64,000 bases of DNA from Anaerolineae bacterium (lineage in GTDB: Bacteria; Chloroflexota; Anaerolineae; 4572-78; J111). The stretch spans positions 29,308 to 93,307 of the forward strand of contig JAKLJP010000031.1 of the NCBI GenBank assembly GCA_023151115.1, read 5' to 3'. A program made the translations under genes and the position numbers. This document shows, piece after piece, positions 36,134 through 44,741 of the stretch (within the stretch, counting starts at the first letter, position 1; each line of letters opens with the position of its first letter). The notes under the pieces were generated by a model. That model saw nothing but the letters and a program-made list of their open reading frames with translations, did not search any database and had not been told where the DNA came from.

Positions 36134-36790
36134 TCAGGGATCAAGCACATAACCCAGGCCGCGGACAGTTTTGAGCATGTCAGCGTCGGGTTTGACTTCA
36201 CGCAGTTTGTGGCGCAGGTTACTGATGGCCCGGTCGAGGGCTTCAGCATCCAGGCCGGGGTCATAATCGCGGCCCCACAAGGCTTCGGCGCAACTTTCGC
36301 GGGTGCAAACCGCGCCAGCCTGTTGGTACAGGTGAAGCAGCAGCCGGAATTGAGCCGGGGTTAGATCGAGCGGCTTTTTATCCAGGCTGAAAAGCATGGC
36401 CCGTTCATCATAACGCAACTGGCCGGTAACAAAATCGGTTGGATCGGCATCCACAAAAACCAATAAGGGGGCTGGTTGGCTCAAGCCGATTTGATCCTCA
36501 TCCTGGAGCACATGCGGTTCGCGCAGGCGGCGGCCATTGACAAAAGTGCCGTTGGCGCTGTGGGCGTCGTGCAACAAATAACGCGGGCCATTCCGCTCAA
36601 TCCGGGCGTGGAGCCGGGAGACGGCTTTGGAGTCAACTACAATATCACATTGGGGAGCACGCCCAATTGTTGAAATCTCTTTGGCTAGATAGCACCGAGC
36701 CGGCTGGATAACGGCTTCTTTGCCCGGAAAGGCCAGCAGCATGGAAGGCGCGATATATTTTTCAGCTTCCGGGGGCGCATTTTCATCCAT
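36134..36790 (-). CDS. FHA-domain protein with winged-helix output domain
   Basis: A 218-residue protein. Residues about 25-95 are an FHA phosphothreonine-binding domain (STIGRAPQCDIVV, SRLHARI, SANGTFVNG). Residues about 130-218 are an OmpR/PhoB-type winged helix (LDLTPAQFRLLLHLYQQAG, RAISNLRHKLREV, VRGLGYVL). The pair points to a transcription factor driven by a Ser/Thr kinase signal rather than an Asp phosphorelay. The ATG at 36790 lacks a Shine-Dalgarno and sits 7 bases after TACAAT, so the mRNA may be leaderless. Confidence 0.85.
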   Translation of the reverse strand: MDENAPPEAEKYIAPSMLLAFPGKEAVIQPARCYLAKEISTIGRAPQCDIVVDSKAVSRLHARIERNGPRYLLHDAHSANGTFVNGRRLREPHVLQDEDQIGLSQPAPLLVFVDADPTDFVTGQLRYDERAMLFSLDKKPLDLTPAQFRLLLHLYQQAGAVCTRESCAEALWGRDYDPGLDAEALDRAISNLRHKLREVKPDADMLKTVRGLGYVLDP

Positions 36791-36796
36791 AGGGTC

Positions 36797-36824
36797 ATTG
36801 TAACACTTTCTAACCACTTAACAA
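36797..36824 (-). promoter_or_regulatory. Leaderless-type promoter of the FHA regulator
   Basis: On the minus strand: TTGTTA (36819-36824), 16-base spacer, TACAAT (36797-36802), then the ATG 7 bases on. Start of transcription should coincide with the start codon. Confidence 0.5.
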
Positions 36825-37199
36825 AAGAGACATGAACGGCCCAATGCCAGCTCTGCCTGATGCGCCTCGACTATCTCAGTTGCTGTCTCTTCTTTCTATA
36901 CTCTATTTTACTCGACAAAATCTTCTGGCCCAAAAACAGAGCCACCTTGTTTCACGAGACGGGCAGTTACAATAAAACCTATTGGGGCGTTTTGCTCACA
37001 TAAATGATAGGGGGCAAATCCACAAAATCTTGCCCTCCATTTTTTAGGGGCCGGCTACTGAGGGCCTGAGGGTTTGCTGAAAGTAAAAGGCTAAAGGGAG
37101 GGCTGTGATTGCCGCGGCGCTGCCAAACAGTAAAAAATCCGGCTGAAGTAGATATGCCAGCGCCGTGCCCCTACATATCATTTTAACATTGACAAGGCG
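36825..37199. other. Gene-free gap, nothing found
   Basis: About 375 bases between the FHA gene and the ParA genes. No gene, RNA or clear repeat was seen. Confidence 0.6.
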
Positions 37200-37979
37200 C
37201 TAGTCTGACTCGTCGGAATCTTGCCCAATTAACTTCTTGGCCAGCTTTTGGTAGGCTTTAGCGCCTTTATGGTTGCTGGCAAAATCGGTCATAGCGCGGT
37301 TGGCCACGGTGGCTTCGGCAAAGCGGATGCTCTTGTGGACGACAATATCAAAAACCTTGTCGCCAAAAGCGGCCCGGATTTCTTCCAACACTTCGCGGGC
37401 ATGGATCGTTCCAGTGGAATACATGGTGGCTAAAATGCCGGTCAGTTCTAGCTCGGGGTTGAGGCGTTCTTTGATGCGGACAATGTTATCCAACAAGTCG
37501 CGCAAAACGCGCATAGCCAGATATTCGGTTTGCAGGGGGACAATCACGCCATCACTGGCGCAAAGGGCGTTGATAGTCAACAAGCCCAGACTGGGCGGGC
37601 AGTCAATCAAGATAAAATCATACCAGCCATCCAGCGGCTCCAGCACCCCGCGCAGTACCAACTCGCGCCGTAGTTCGGGGATTAGTTCGATTTCGGCAGC
37701 AGCCAGGTGATTGTCGGCCGGAATCAAATCAAGGTAGGTTTGAGCCGGATAGATAGCCCGGTTAACCGGCAGGTCCTCCGGGTTCATCAGCAAATCATAA
37801 ACCGTATGCTCCACCCCATTGATGTTGATTCCCAATCCGGCGGAGAGCGCTCCCTGGGGGTCCAGGTCTACCACCAACGTCTTTTTTTTCATTTGGGCCA
37901 GGGCGACGCCCAGATTGATGACGGTTGTCGTTTTGCCGACCCCCCCTTTTTGATTGGCAATAGCGATGGTTTGGGTCAT
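37200..37979 (-). CDS. ParA-family ATPase (Soj type)
   Basis: A 259-residue ParA with the deviant Walker A KGGVGKTT at 11-18, DLDPQG, LIDCPPS and a C-terminal HKSIRFAEATVANR. Both signature lysines are present, so it should hydrolyse ATP and bind DNA nonspecifically. It is 22 bases downstream of a second ParA gene on the same strand. No full-length ParB or parS was found nearby. It could serve chromosome or cargo positioning. Confidence 0.9.
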   Translation of the reverse strand: MTQTIAIANQKGGVGKTTTVINLGVALAQMKKKTLVVDLDPQGALSAGLGININGVEHTVYDLLMNPEDLPVNRAIYPAQTYLDLIPADNHLAAAEIELIPELRRELVLRGVLEPLDGWYDFILIDCPPSLGLLTINALCASDGVIVPLQTEYLAMRVLRDLLDNIVRIKERLNPELELTGILATMYSTGTIHAREVLEEIRAAFGDKVFDIVVHKSIRFAEATVANRAMTDFASNHKGAKAYQKLAKKLIGQDSDESD

Positions 37980-38001
37980 TACGCTCCTCCACTCCGAGAT
38001 T

Positions 38002-38769
38002 TTATTCGGTTTTGTCCCGATCTAAAGGCGGCATTGTCGCAACTGCTTCGGTCAAGCGGGCATAATCTACGGCCCCGCGACTGCGCGGCGCATATTCAAA
38101 AATCGTTTTGCCTTCGCCCGGCGCTTCCGAAAGTTTGGTGTCTACCCGAACCGGCAGCGTCACCCGGTCGCCAAAGGTTTTTTCCAGCGCGGCCAGCACG
38201 CGCAGACTGACCTGGCGGCGCGGGTCGAAAAAAGTTGGGATAATGAGCCGGATGGTAGCCCCTTTGCCCAACATGCGGCTGATGGATTTGAGATATTCTA
38301 AAAACTGCTGCGCCCCGGCCAGGGCCAGTAGCTCCATCGAAACCGGGATAAAAACCTCGTCCACATAGGCCATGGCATTCACCGTGAGCAGCGAAACCGA
38401 GGGAGCGCAATCCATCAACAGATATTCATAACCGTTCAGGCCGGCAAAGAGTTCGGCAAAAATCTCTTCGCGGGCCATTTCCAGCACCATACGCTGCTGT
38501 GCTTTGAACAGGGCCAGGCTGCTGGGCAGCATATCCAGGTTGGGCCGGGCCGGCACAATGCACTCTTCAGCTTTGGCTTTGCGAATTAATACATCGGCCA
38601 GCGACTTTTGGTACTGGCTTATGCCCAGGGCAATAGCCACATTGGCCTGCGTGTCTGTATCAATCAGCAGCACCCGGTGGCCGCGCAGGGCCAGGGCCGC
38701 CCCCAAGTTCACACAGGTGGTCGTTTTGCCAATTCCACCCTTAAACCCAACAATCGCTATCTTGCGCAT
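38002..38769 (-). CDS. ParA-family ATPase, second copy
   Basis: A 255-residue ParA with FKGGIGKTT at 8-16, DTDTQAN, LLMDCAPSVS and VDTKLSEAPGEGKTIFEY. It shares only the fold motifs with the downstream copy, so this is an old pair, not a recent duplication. First gene of the operon, with its own promoter and a palindromic operator. Two ParA genes in tandem without ParB is unusual; heterodimer action is possible. Confidence 0.9.
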   Translation of the reverse strand: MRKIAIVGFKGGIGKTTTCVNLGAALALRGHRVLLIDTDTQANVAIALGISQYQKSLADVLIRKAKAEECIVPARPNLDMLPSSLALFKAQQRMVLEMAREEIFAELFAGLNGYEYLLMDCAPSVSLLTVNAMAYVDEVFIPVSMELLALAGAQQFLEYLKSISRMLGKGATIRLIIPTFFDPRRQVSLRVLAALEKTFGDRVTLPVRVDTKLSEAPGEGKTIFEYAPRSRGAVDYARLTEAVATMPPLDRDKTE

Positions 38770-38809
38770 GTCAACAGCAGTTACCTCTCGAAAAAAACTA
38801 TTGGGTTAC

Positions 38810-38823
38810 GTCAAGTCGTTGAC
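38810..38823 (-). promoter_or_regulatory. Candidate operator palindrome of the ParA operon
   Basis: A perfect inverted repeat GTCAA-N4-TTGAC just downstream of the predicted transcription start. A dimeric repressor is expected; which one is unknown. Confidence 0.45.
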
Positions 38824-38830
38824 AATTAAT

Positions 38831-38859
38831 AGTATATCTCGACTTTATGTTATGGTCAA
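38831..38859 (-). promoter_or_regulatory. Sigma-70-type promoter of the ParA operon
   Basis: On the minus strand TTGACC (38854-38859), 17-base spacer, TATACT (38831-38836). Confidence 0.7.
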
Positions 38860-38887
38860 CTATTTTTACGAGAGTAGGGGATACGAG

Positions 38888-41506
38888 TTAATGTTTAGCT
38901 ATGATGGTGACAAACGGAGTGAGCATAAGCTGGTTGGCGGTATCTTCACGATCATCAGGGAAGTGGAGGGGCAGGCGCTGGCCGGTGGGTTGGTGGTAAA
39001 GGCCGACTGCCAGGTGATATTGGCCGGGGGACAGGGTGTTGGGGATAGACAGGAGATGAGAATCGAGGATGCGCTCGCCGGGGGTCCAGATCGTAGTAGG
39101 ATAAGTATTGTTGACCGGCTGAGCGTCGCTGCCGGCGACCTGTTTGCCTGCGGCGTCGAGTAAATGGATAAAAATAGTGTAATCCAGGGGCGGGGTGGTA
39201 AGCGCCTGCCACAGCAAATTGACCTGTATTGACTCCCCAGTAGCCACATGTGGCGGCTCGATGGTGTAAGCCAATAGTTGAGCCACCTCGCCAAACGTCA
39301 CTTCTTGTCCTTGTGGCGAAGGCAAAGGCGGAGGGGTAGGCAGCGGCATTTTCAAAGGACCGATAAAGAAGGTGTCCGGCGAGTCGCTCTGGCCCTCGGT
39401 TAACGGGAGGCGTTGGCCGGTGGCCGGATTGAACAGCGCCACAGCCAGCCAGTAGCGGCCCGGCGGGGGTGAGTCGAGCAGCCGGATGACCTGTTGGGCA
39501 GCGATAGTATCCAGACCGGGCCGCCAGAAAGGGGTCGGATAGGCCCAATCGTTGGGCCGGGCGGTCCCATCGCCCCACACCCGGCGGCTGTCGTCAACCA
39601 ACTGTAGAATGGCCTCAAACTCATCAGGCATCGGGCTGTTGGCTTGCCAGTAGAGCGTGACGTCCAGAGTCGCTGCGATTGGGTCAAGTATGGTCGGGTA
39701 GGTTGCGCCAATCAATTGAGCGGGGCCAAAAGTGGCCGTCAGCAGGTGGGTAGGCTGCTGCAAAAAGCGGGCGGGGTCGGTCCTTAGCGGAGCCAGGGTA
39801 GCGACCTGTTCCCCCCGTGGAGTGCGGATGGCCTGGGTTGAGTCACCTGCCAGGGCGTTTTGAATCAGATGCTGGCCTTCAACCGTCAGCGGAGGTAAGA
39901 TAACAGCGGTCTGTCCTTGCAAACGCACCCAAACGCTGTCTCGTTCATTTTTCTCCGGCGCAATAACTAGGGCCGAGTCGGCCGGGGGAGCCGACAGCGC
40001 CGCCTCGCGCCGGAAAGTGTCGCTCAGGTAAAACAGCAGCGGCTGGTCGTTGTAGCCGGCCAGGGGGAGATAAATAGGGCGGGCCGGGTCGGCCTGGGCC
40101 AGAACCGCATCGCGGATAGCCACCGCGCCGTAATCGTAAATTCCCTGTGTCACCGGCAGCCGCGGCCATTCGACAAAGTAGGCTGAGAAGACGCCGGGGA
40201 CGGTGGCGAGGATGAGGAGGAAGGGGAGAACGTAAAGCGTGAGGCGTGAGGCATGAGGCGTGAGGTGTGAAACGTGAAACGTTAAACGTGCAACGTAACC
40301 GAAGCCGAGGGCGATCAAGATAGCGGTGGCGGGTAGAGCAACGATCATACGCAACGGGTGGGGGGCTTCGATGGCGATGATGGAAGGAGAGATGCCAATG
40401 AGCCACCACAAGGCCACCAGCCGATAGAAGAGAGTACGCCAGTTTTTGAGGGCGTTGATGAGACCAAGCAACAAGAAGGGGGCCAGCCAGGGAGCCAGAC
40501 CGGGGGCGCTGGGCAGGCCAAAGATGGCGTTGGGGCTGCCAGCGCAGCAGAAAAAACCAAGCACCCGCAGCAGGTTGCGTCCCAGTTCGGCCAGCACCGC
40601 CGATGGGGTATCGAGATAAGCCCAAACCATCACCGAGGCCGCACGGGCGCTGAATTGGGCCGGATGGATGGCAAAGTACCACAGCAGCGGTGCAGCGACA
40701 AGGAGAGCAGGCAGAGCGAGAAGAACCATACGTGATACGTGATGCGTGATACGTGTTGCGTGTTGCGTGTTGCGTAGGAAGAGTTCTGGCAGCCAGACTG
40801 CTAGCAAAATGATGGGCAGTAGGCGAGCGGCGGAATAGGTGTGGAAACTCAAGCCTAAAAATAGGCCAGACAGGACAAACCAGCGTTTCTGGTCGCCGCT
40901 CCAGCCCTTGAGAAAGAACCAAAAGACCAGCACCGCCAGCAGCGGCACGGTCAGCGGGCGCTGGTCGCCCCGGCTGATGGCAATATGCCAGGGCGAAACG
41001 GCCAGGGTGAGTCCGGCCAGAGCAGCGAACCAAATTGCCCCAAAGGGATACCCTTGCGGTATGAATAGTGAATTGTGAATTGTGAATTGTGAATGATGAA
41101 TTGAGTTATCATCCACTACGTTTTGCGGCCATTCGCCATTCGTCATTCGCCATTCGCGCAGGAAGGCAAACAAACAAACCACATTCAGTAGGCTGATGAT
41201 GGCGAGTTGGAGGCGAAAGGCAAAAGGGTTTGGGCCGAACAGCCAGATGAAGGGGATGAGCAGGTAAACTAGCAGCGCTTCACGCCCACCGTTGGTCGGA
41301 AAAAAGAGAACCGGTCCGCCGCGCTGCATCAAGCGGATGGCATCGAGGCCGTTGATGGCCGGATCGAAAAAAAGGCCCAGGGGGTGGTTGGCTAACTCAT
41401 AAAAACGAAAAAAGGAGGCAGTCAGCGCAACACCGAGAAAGGCCAGCCAGAGGCTCAATCTTGAATTTTTGCTGTTCGCTTTTGGCTTGATAGCGTTTCC
41501 TCTCAT
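38888..41506 (-). CDS. Multi-pass membrane glycosyltransferase-like protein with in-frame repeat insertions
   Basis: An 872-residue protein. About ten membrane helices in the first 480 residues with a loop signature near the start (RFYELANHPLGLFFDPAINGLDAIR) resemble GT39/ArnT-like dolichol- or polyprenol-linked sugar transferases; the C-terminal about 380 residues are extracellular beta domains (two TLYWQANSPMPDEFEAILQLVDD-like repeats). Within the coding frame three heptamer tracts occur (40231-40296, 40730-40775, 41043-41158), adding low-complexity peptides such as LTFHVSHLTPHASRLT. They lie in hydrophilic loops between helices. The substrate is not known. Confidence 0.7.
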   Translation of the reverse strand: MRGNAIKPKANSKNSRLSLWLAFLGVALTASFFRFYELANHPLGLFFDPAINGLDAIRLMQRGGPVLFFPTNGGREALLVYLLIPFIWLFGPNPFAFRLQLAIISLLNVVCLFAFLREWRMTNGEWPQNVVDDNSIHHSQFTIHNSLFIPQGYPFGAIWFAALAGLTLAVSPWHIAISRGDQRPLTVPLLAVLVFWFFLKGWSGDQKRWFVLSGLFLGLSFHTYSAARLLPIILLAVWLPELFLRNTQHATRITHHVSRMVLLALPALLVAAPLLWYFAIHPAQFSARAASVMVWAYLDTPSAVLAELGRNLLRVLGFFCCAGSPNAIFGLPSAPGLAPWLAPFLLLGLINALKNWRTLFYRLVALWWLIGISPSIIAIEAPHPLRMIVALPATAILIALGFGYVARLTFHVSHLTPHASRLTLYVLPFLLILATVPGVFSAYFVEWPRLPVTQGIYDYGAVAIRDAVLAQADPARPIYLPLAGYNDQPLLFYLSDTFRREAALSAPPADSALVIAPEKNERDSVWVRLQGQTAVILPPLTVEGQHLIQNALAGDSTQAIRTPRGEQVATLAPLRTDPARFLQQPTHLLTATFGPAQLIGATYPTILDPIAATLDVTLYWQANSPMPDEFEAILQLVDDSRRVWGDGTARPNDWAYPTPFWRPGLDTIAAQQVIRLLDSPPPGRYWLAVALFNPATGQRLPLTEGQSDSPDTFFIGPLKMPLPTPPPLPSPQGQEVTFGEVAQLLAYTIEPPHVATGESIQVNLLWQALTTPPLDYTIFIHLLDAAGKQVAGSDAQPVNNTYPTTIWTPGERILDSHLLSIPNTLSPGQYHLAVGLYHQPTGQRLPLHFPDDREDTANQLMLTPFVTIIAKH
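40231..40296. repeat. Heptamer tract inside a coding region (word GCGTGAG)
   Basis: About nine GCGTGAG/GTGAAAC words, all in one orientation, in frame in the glycosyltransferase gene (residues about 404-425). No inverted arm, unlike the intergenic copies. Confidence 0.8.
40730..40775. repeat. Heptamer tract inside a coding region (word GTGATGC)
   Basis: Six to seven GTGATAC/GTGATGC/GTGTTGC words in frame in the same gene, encoding RNTQHATRITHHVSR. Confidence 0.8.
41043..41158. repeat. Heptamer hairpin inside a coding region (words GTGAATT and CATTCGC)
   Basis: GTGAATT repeats on one side, GCCATTCGCCATTCGTCATT on the other, plus a GGATACCCTTGCGGTAT motif at 41047-41063 that recurs at 57805-57821. 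The whole tract is in frame and adds about 38 residues (including EWRMTNGEWPQ and IHHSQFTIHNSLFIPQG). Confidence 0.8.
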
Positions 41507-41611
41507 ACATAGGCCAATCTTTCACGATTATAACGCCATGCCGCGAACTACAAAAGTGAATTACTACCCTTTTGCAGAGAAGAGTTCACAAACATGGAAT
41601 ATATCGCCAAA

Positions 41612-41675
41612 ATGAAGCGTGAAAAGGGGGCAAGGATCAGGTACACTTCGCCTCCTCGCCTCACCAGTCAGCGCA
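41612..41675. repeat. Heptamer-repeat hairpin upstream of the Wadjet promoter
   Basis: AATGAAGCGTGAAAAGG on the left, CTTCGCCTCCTCGCCTCACC on the right. A near copy is at 53203-53275. Confidence 0.6.
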
Positions 41676-41741
41676 TCTTGTCTTAGCAACCGACAAATGG
41701 CGACCCATCATCCCACCCGGCGATTCATGCCACCCTCTGTC

Positions 41742-41769
41742 TTGACAACGCGACAAAAGTCGGTATAAT
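41742..41769 (+). promoter_or_regulatory. Strong sigma-70-type promoter of the Wadjet operon
   Basis: TTGACA (41742-41747), 16-base spacer, TATAAT (41764-41769). Both hexamers are perfect. Confidence 0.85.
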
Positions 41770-41779
41770 ACCTCCTAAA

Positions 41780-41795
41780 TAGAACAAGTGTGCTA
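41780..41795. promoter_or_regulatory. LexA-like palindrome in the Wadjet leader
   Basis: TAGAACAAGTGTGCTA, one mismatch from the GAAC-N4-GTTC LexA box used by Gram-positive-type bacteria. It covers the region just after transcription start and ends two bases before the start codon. It could instead bind the operon's own regulator (41798-42082). Confidence 0.45.
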
Positions 41796-41797
41796 TT

Positions 41798-42082
41798 ATG
41801 CCTGAATTGACGACCAAAGGACGTATTACCAAACTACTGGGCAAGTACCAGTTGACCACCGGCCAACGGCTCACTCCGCGCCGGTTGGCTCATCTGGCCG
41901 GCGTGCCCAAAGATTTAGTCTACCGGCTCGACGCCGGCCTGGCCCGCTATGTAGAGCTGGAGGCTTTGGCTCGCCTGTGCCAGGTCTTGGACTGCCGGGT
42001 AGACGAGATTCTCTTCTGGGACGGTCTCCCAGAAGACCCAACTAACGGAGCATCTAATGCCGAGTTTAACCAATCCCTTTGA
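41798..42082 (+). CDS. XRE/Cro-type regulator of the Wadjet operon
   Basis: A 94-residue helix-turn-helix protein (LTPRRLAHLAGVPKDLVYRLDAG, then YVELEALARLCQVLDCRVDEILFW), a Cro/CI-like fold with an extended tail. First gene after the promoter and overlaps jetA by 26 bases. It most likely represses or tunes the operon. Wadjet loci often lack a dedicated regulator, so it deserves notice. Confidence 0.8.
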   Translation: MPELTTKGRITKLLGKYQLTTGQRLTPRRLAHLAGVPKDLVYRLDAGLARYVELEALARLCQVLDCRVDEILFWDGLPEDPTNGASNAEFNQSL

Positions 42083-43481
42083 CCTGCTACCCGCCAATTT
42101 GTTTAATGTTTTCAGCACCCAGGGGCAGGGTGGCTTGCAGCGCCATTACATGGCTATTTTACTGCGCCTGTACGAATTGGCCGAATTTAACCGCTTTGGC
42201 CTGACCCGCGACGTGGTCATTGCCGACATCGTCGAGTATTTGACCAAAGAAGGGCTAGACTCCCTACCCCAGGTGCTGCCGGAAAACGGCGATGAGCCGC
42301 TGCCCGGCACCGTCCAGGAATACGCCAGTTGGTTGTTGCGCCGCCTGGTCGAAGTCGGCTGGCTGGAACGAGAGCAGCAGGCCGATTACACCGAGTTTAT
42401 CATTTTACCCGATTACGCCTTTACCCTGCTGGAAGCCCTGCGAACCATTCAACAGCAGAAACCGCGTGAATACACCGGCCAGCTTTACGCCGCCCACCAA
42501 CTTATTACCCACCAGGGCCAAAACTTCTCCCCGGCCCTGGCTCTAACCCAGGCTTACGAGAACGTGCGCCAGGTGGTCCGCGGCCTGAACGAGTTGAACC
42601 AGAACATCCGCCGCTATATCGAGCGGGTCAGCCGCAACCAATCGGTAGCCGAACTGCTGCGCTTGCAGTACGACGAGTACAGCCAGGCCCTCGGCCCGGC
42701 CTACCACGCCCTAAAAACTTCCGACCATGTCTCCCGCTACCGGCGCGACATCATCGGCCAGTTGCAAAGCTGGCAGCTCGACGCCGCCTGGCTCGACCAA
42801 ACCGCCGCCGAACTGGCCACTCAGGGCCGCCTCTCTCCGGCTCAGGCCGCCGACGAAATCAACCACTACCTGCATTTTATCATCGGCCAACTGGAAAGCC
42901 TGGACCCGCTGCTGGAAGAAATTGACCGGCGGCACAGCCAATATTTGCGCACCTCGCTGCGCCAGATTCGCTACCAACTGGTCAGCGCCGACGGCAGCTT
43001 TAAAGACCGGCTGACCTCCCTGGCCCGCGATCTGGCCACCCTGCAAGCCGAGGGCGAAAGCTGGCTGCCGGAAGAAGCGCCGTCGTTCCAAACCGTCGCC
43101 GCCGAGCAGCCGGACGTGCATAGTTTTTATACCCTGCCCCAACGCCGCGCCCCTTTCACCCCGCAGCCGGTAGTCCTACCCCTACTTGATCCCGCCACCG
43201 CTCGCACCCTCCACGCCGCCACCTTGCAGCAGTTGGGCGCAGCCATTACTCCGGCCAAGATTCAAGCCTTTGTCGGCCAATTTTTCAACGGTCACCGCGT
43301 TCTCCATGTCAACGAACTCCCCCCCGATACCTTTGCCACCCCCGCCGACCTACCCTGGCTGATTTACACGGTGGCCTACGGCAACCACCCCGAAGTGAAC
43401 TACAACCTGGAACCCCTCGACGGCGAGCCGGTCGAATTGGGGCCGGTCCGGGTTATGCCATTTCAGTTGGTGAAACGATGA
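42057..43481 (+). CDS. jetA: Wadjet protein JetA (MukF/kleisin-like)
   Basis: A 474-residue, mostly helical acidic protein with an N-terminal winged-helix-like part (LFNVFSTQGQGGLQRHYMAILLRLYEL) and long coiled segments in the middle, as in the kleisin subunit of MukBEF-like condensins. The call rests on the operon (JetB, SMC-like JetC, Toprim JetD) and the shape; the sequence family (DUF3375 versus another JetA type) I cannot fix, so the Wadjet subtype is left open. JetA bridges the JetC heads and recruits JetB in the complex that detects and cleaves circular plasmids. Confidence 0.85.
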   Translation: MPSLTNPFDLLPANLFNVFSTQGQGGLQRHYMAILLRLYELAEFNRFGLTRDVVIADIVEYLTKEGLDSLPQVLPENGDEPLPGTVQEYASWLLRRLVEVGWLEREQQADYTEFIILPDYAFTLLEALRTIQQQKPREYTGQLYAAHQLITHQGQNFSPALALTQAYENVRQVVRGLNELNQNIRRYIERVSRNQSVAELLRLQYDEYSQALGPAYHALKTSDHVSRYRRDIIGQLQSWQLDAAWLDQTAAELATQGRLSPAQAADEINHYLHFIIGQLESLDPLLEEIDRRHSQYLRTSLRQIRYQLVSADGSFKDRLTSLARDLATLQAEGESWLPEEAPSFQTVAAEQPDVHSFYTLPQRRAPFTPQPVVLPLLDPATARTLHAATLQQLGAAITPAKIQAFVGQFFNGHRVLHVNELPPDTFATPADLPWLIYTVAYGNHPEVNYNLEPLDGEPVELGPVRVMPFQLVKR

Positions 43482-43485
43482 AGCG

Positions 43486-43557
43486 GGGAGGCGATGAGAA
43501 GTGAGGCGAGGAAAGGTAGTCTTTCGCCTCCTCGCCTCACGTGTCCTCGCCTCATCC
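43486..43557. repeat. Heptamer-repeat hairpin (word GGCGAGG) between jetA and jetB
   Basis: AAGTGAGGCGAGG on the left, CCTCCTCGCCTCAC on the right. Confidence 0.8.
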
Positions 43558-43585
43558 CGTTCAAGATAATTATGGAGCATAAACA

Positions 43586-44227
43586 ATGACCTTCACTCCA
43601 GAAGCCTTGCTGGAAACCACCGGCCTGCCGGAAAAAGCCAGGCGCGACATCCCGCGGGTGATGAACCGGCTGTTGGGCCAGACCTTTTTGTACCAGGACA
43701 GCGAGACCGATAAAGACGATTATTACTTTACCCATCGCCACCGGCCCATTTTTACCACGCTGCTGGCCCTGGCCGGTTTCACCTTATTGCACGACGACTA
43801 CCACCGCATCTTCCAGGTGGTCTCTGATTTTAGCTACTGCCACCAACGCTTCAAGCTGGACGAGTCGTTGATGATCGTGGTGCTGCGCAAGCTCTACGAA
43901 GAGCAGGTTGAGCAGCTCAGCCTGGCCGCCGACCCGGTAGTAACCATTGGTGAGGTGCGCGAGGAGTACCGGACCATCACCGGCAAAGAGCGCGATTTGG
44001 GCGTGGGCCAGTACGAAGCTATCCTCAGCCGCCTGCGCCGCCTGGGTCTAATCGAACCCCTCGACGGCCGCTCCCTCGACGCCCGCGACAGCGAAGCCCG
44101 CCTCCGCCTGCGCGGCTCGGTCAAGATGATCCTGCCGGTGCAAACGGCAGAAGAAATGGAAGCCTGGCTGCGGAAGTATCGGGCGGCGGAGCCAAGTGAT
44201 GAGGACTCAGATGGCAATACTAACTAA
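43586..44227 (+). CDS. jetB: Wadjet protein JetB (MukE-like, DUF4194 type)
   Basis: A 213-residue winged-helix protein: VMNRLLGQTFLYQDSETDKDDYYFTHRHRP, FEQVSDFSYC-like core, LDESLMIVVLRKLYEEQVEQLS, LSRLRRLGLIEPLDG. Tandem winged helices without enzyme motif fit MukE. It would bind JetA and DNA. Its 3' end overlaps the next gene by 17 bases. Confidence 0.85.
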   Translation: MTFTPEALLETTGLPEKARRDIPRVMNRLLGQTFLYQDSETDKDDYYFTHRHRPIFTTLLALAGFTLLHDDYHRIFQVVSDFSYCHQRFKLDESLMIVVLRKLYEEQVEQLSLAADPVVTIGEVREEYRTITGKERDLGVGQYEAILSRLRRLGLIEPLDGRSLDARDSEARLRLRGSVKMILPVQTAEEMEAWLRKYRAAEPSDEDSDGNTN

Positions 44228-44741
44228 AGAAGAAATTGTCCAGGCGTTAGAACGACTCGGAGAATTAGCCCAACAACAAGGAGACTCAATCGAACTGGTG
44301 TTGGTTGGTGGCGCAGCAATGGTCTTGATGTACAACGCACGACCTTCGACCCGCGATGTTGATGTTCTTATTCTTACGCCTCCAACAACGTATATCGTTC
44401 GTAGATTGGCCCAACAGGTTGCCCAGGAGCATAATCTGCCGGAAGACTGGCTAAATGATGGTGCAAAAGGTTATTTGGTAGGTGTGAGTCAAGGAGATAC
44501 CATCTTTTCAGCGCCTGGAATATTGGTAAAAAGCCCGACGATTGCCCAGCTACTGGCCATGAAATTATCCGCTTGGCGTGACGATGTGGATATTGAAGAT
44601 GCCCGGCGACTCTTGCAAGACTTAGCCGGGGAACGGGAAGAAGTTTGGAATAACGTAGAACCCTATTTGGTTCCAGGGGCAGAGCTAAAAGCCCAGTATG
44701 CGTTTCTAGATTTGTGGGAGGCTATCTATGGTGAGAATTGA
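44211..44741 (+). CDS. DUF6036-like nucleotidyltransferase embedded in Wadjet
   Basis: A 176-residue protein of the nucleotidyltransferase superfamily: LVLVGGAAMVLMYNARPSTRDVDVLIL, with the G-G/S and D-x-D pattern of the AbiEii/DUF6036 group. The ATG at 44211 has GAGG upstream and overlaps jetB by 17 bases. A further 14-base overlap joins it to the next small gene. Such proteins are usually the toxin or antitoxin half of toxin-antitoxin pairs. It is not part of the known four-gene Wadjet set, but is translationally coupled to it, so it is a recent or functional insertion. Confidence 0.75.
   Translation: MAILTKEEIVQALERLGELAQQQGDSIELVLVGGAAMVLMYNARPSTRDVDVLILTPPTTYIVRRLAQQVAQEHNLPEDWLNDGAKGYLVGVSQGDTIFSAPGILVKSPTIAQLLAMKLSAWRDDVDIEDARRLLQDLAGEREEVWNNVEPYLVPGAELKAQYAFLDLWEAIYGEN

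Noticed and set aside
39945..41033. 362-codon minus-strand frame
   Set aside because: Shifted frame of the membrane glycosyltransferase gene; Arg/Pro/His-rich shadow composition.
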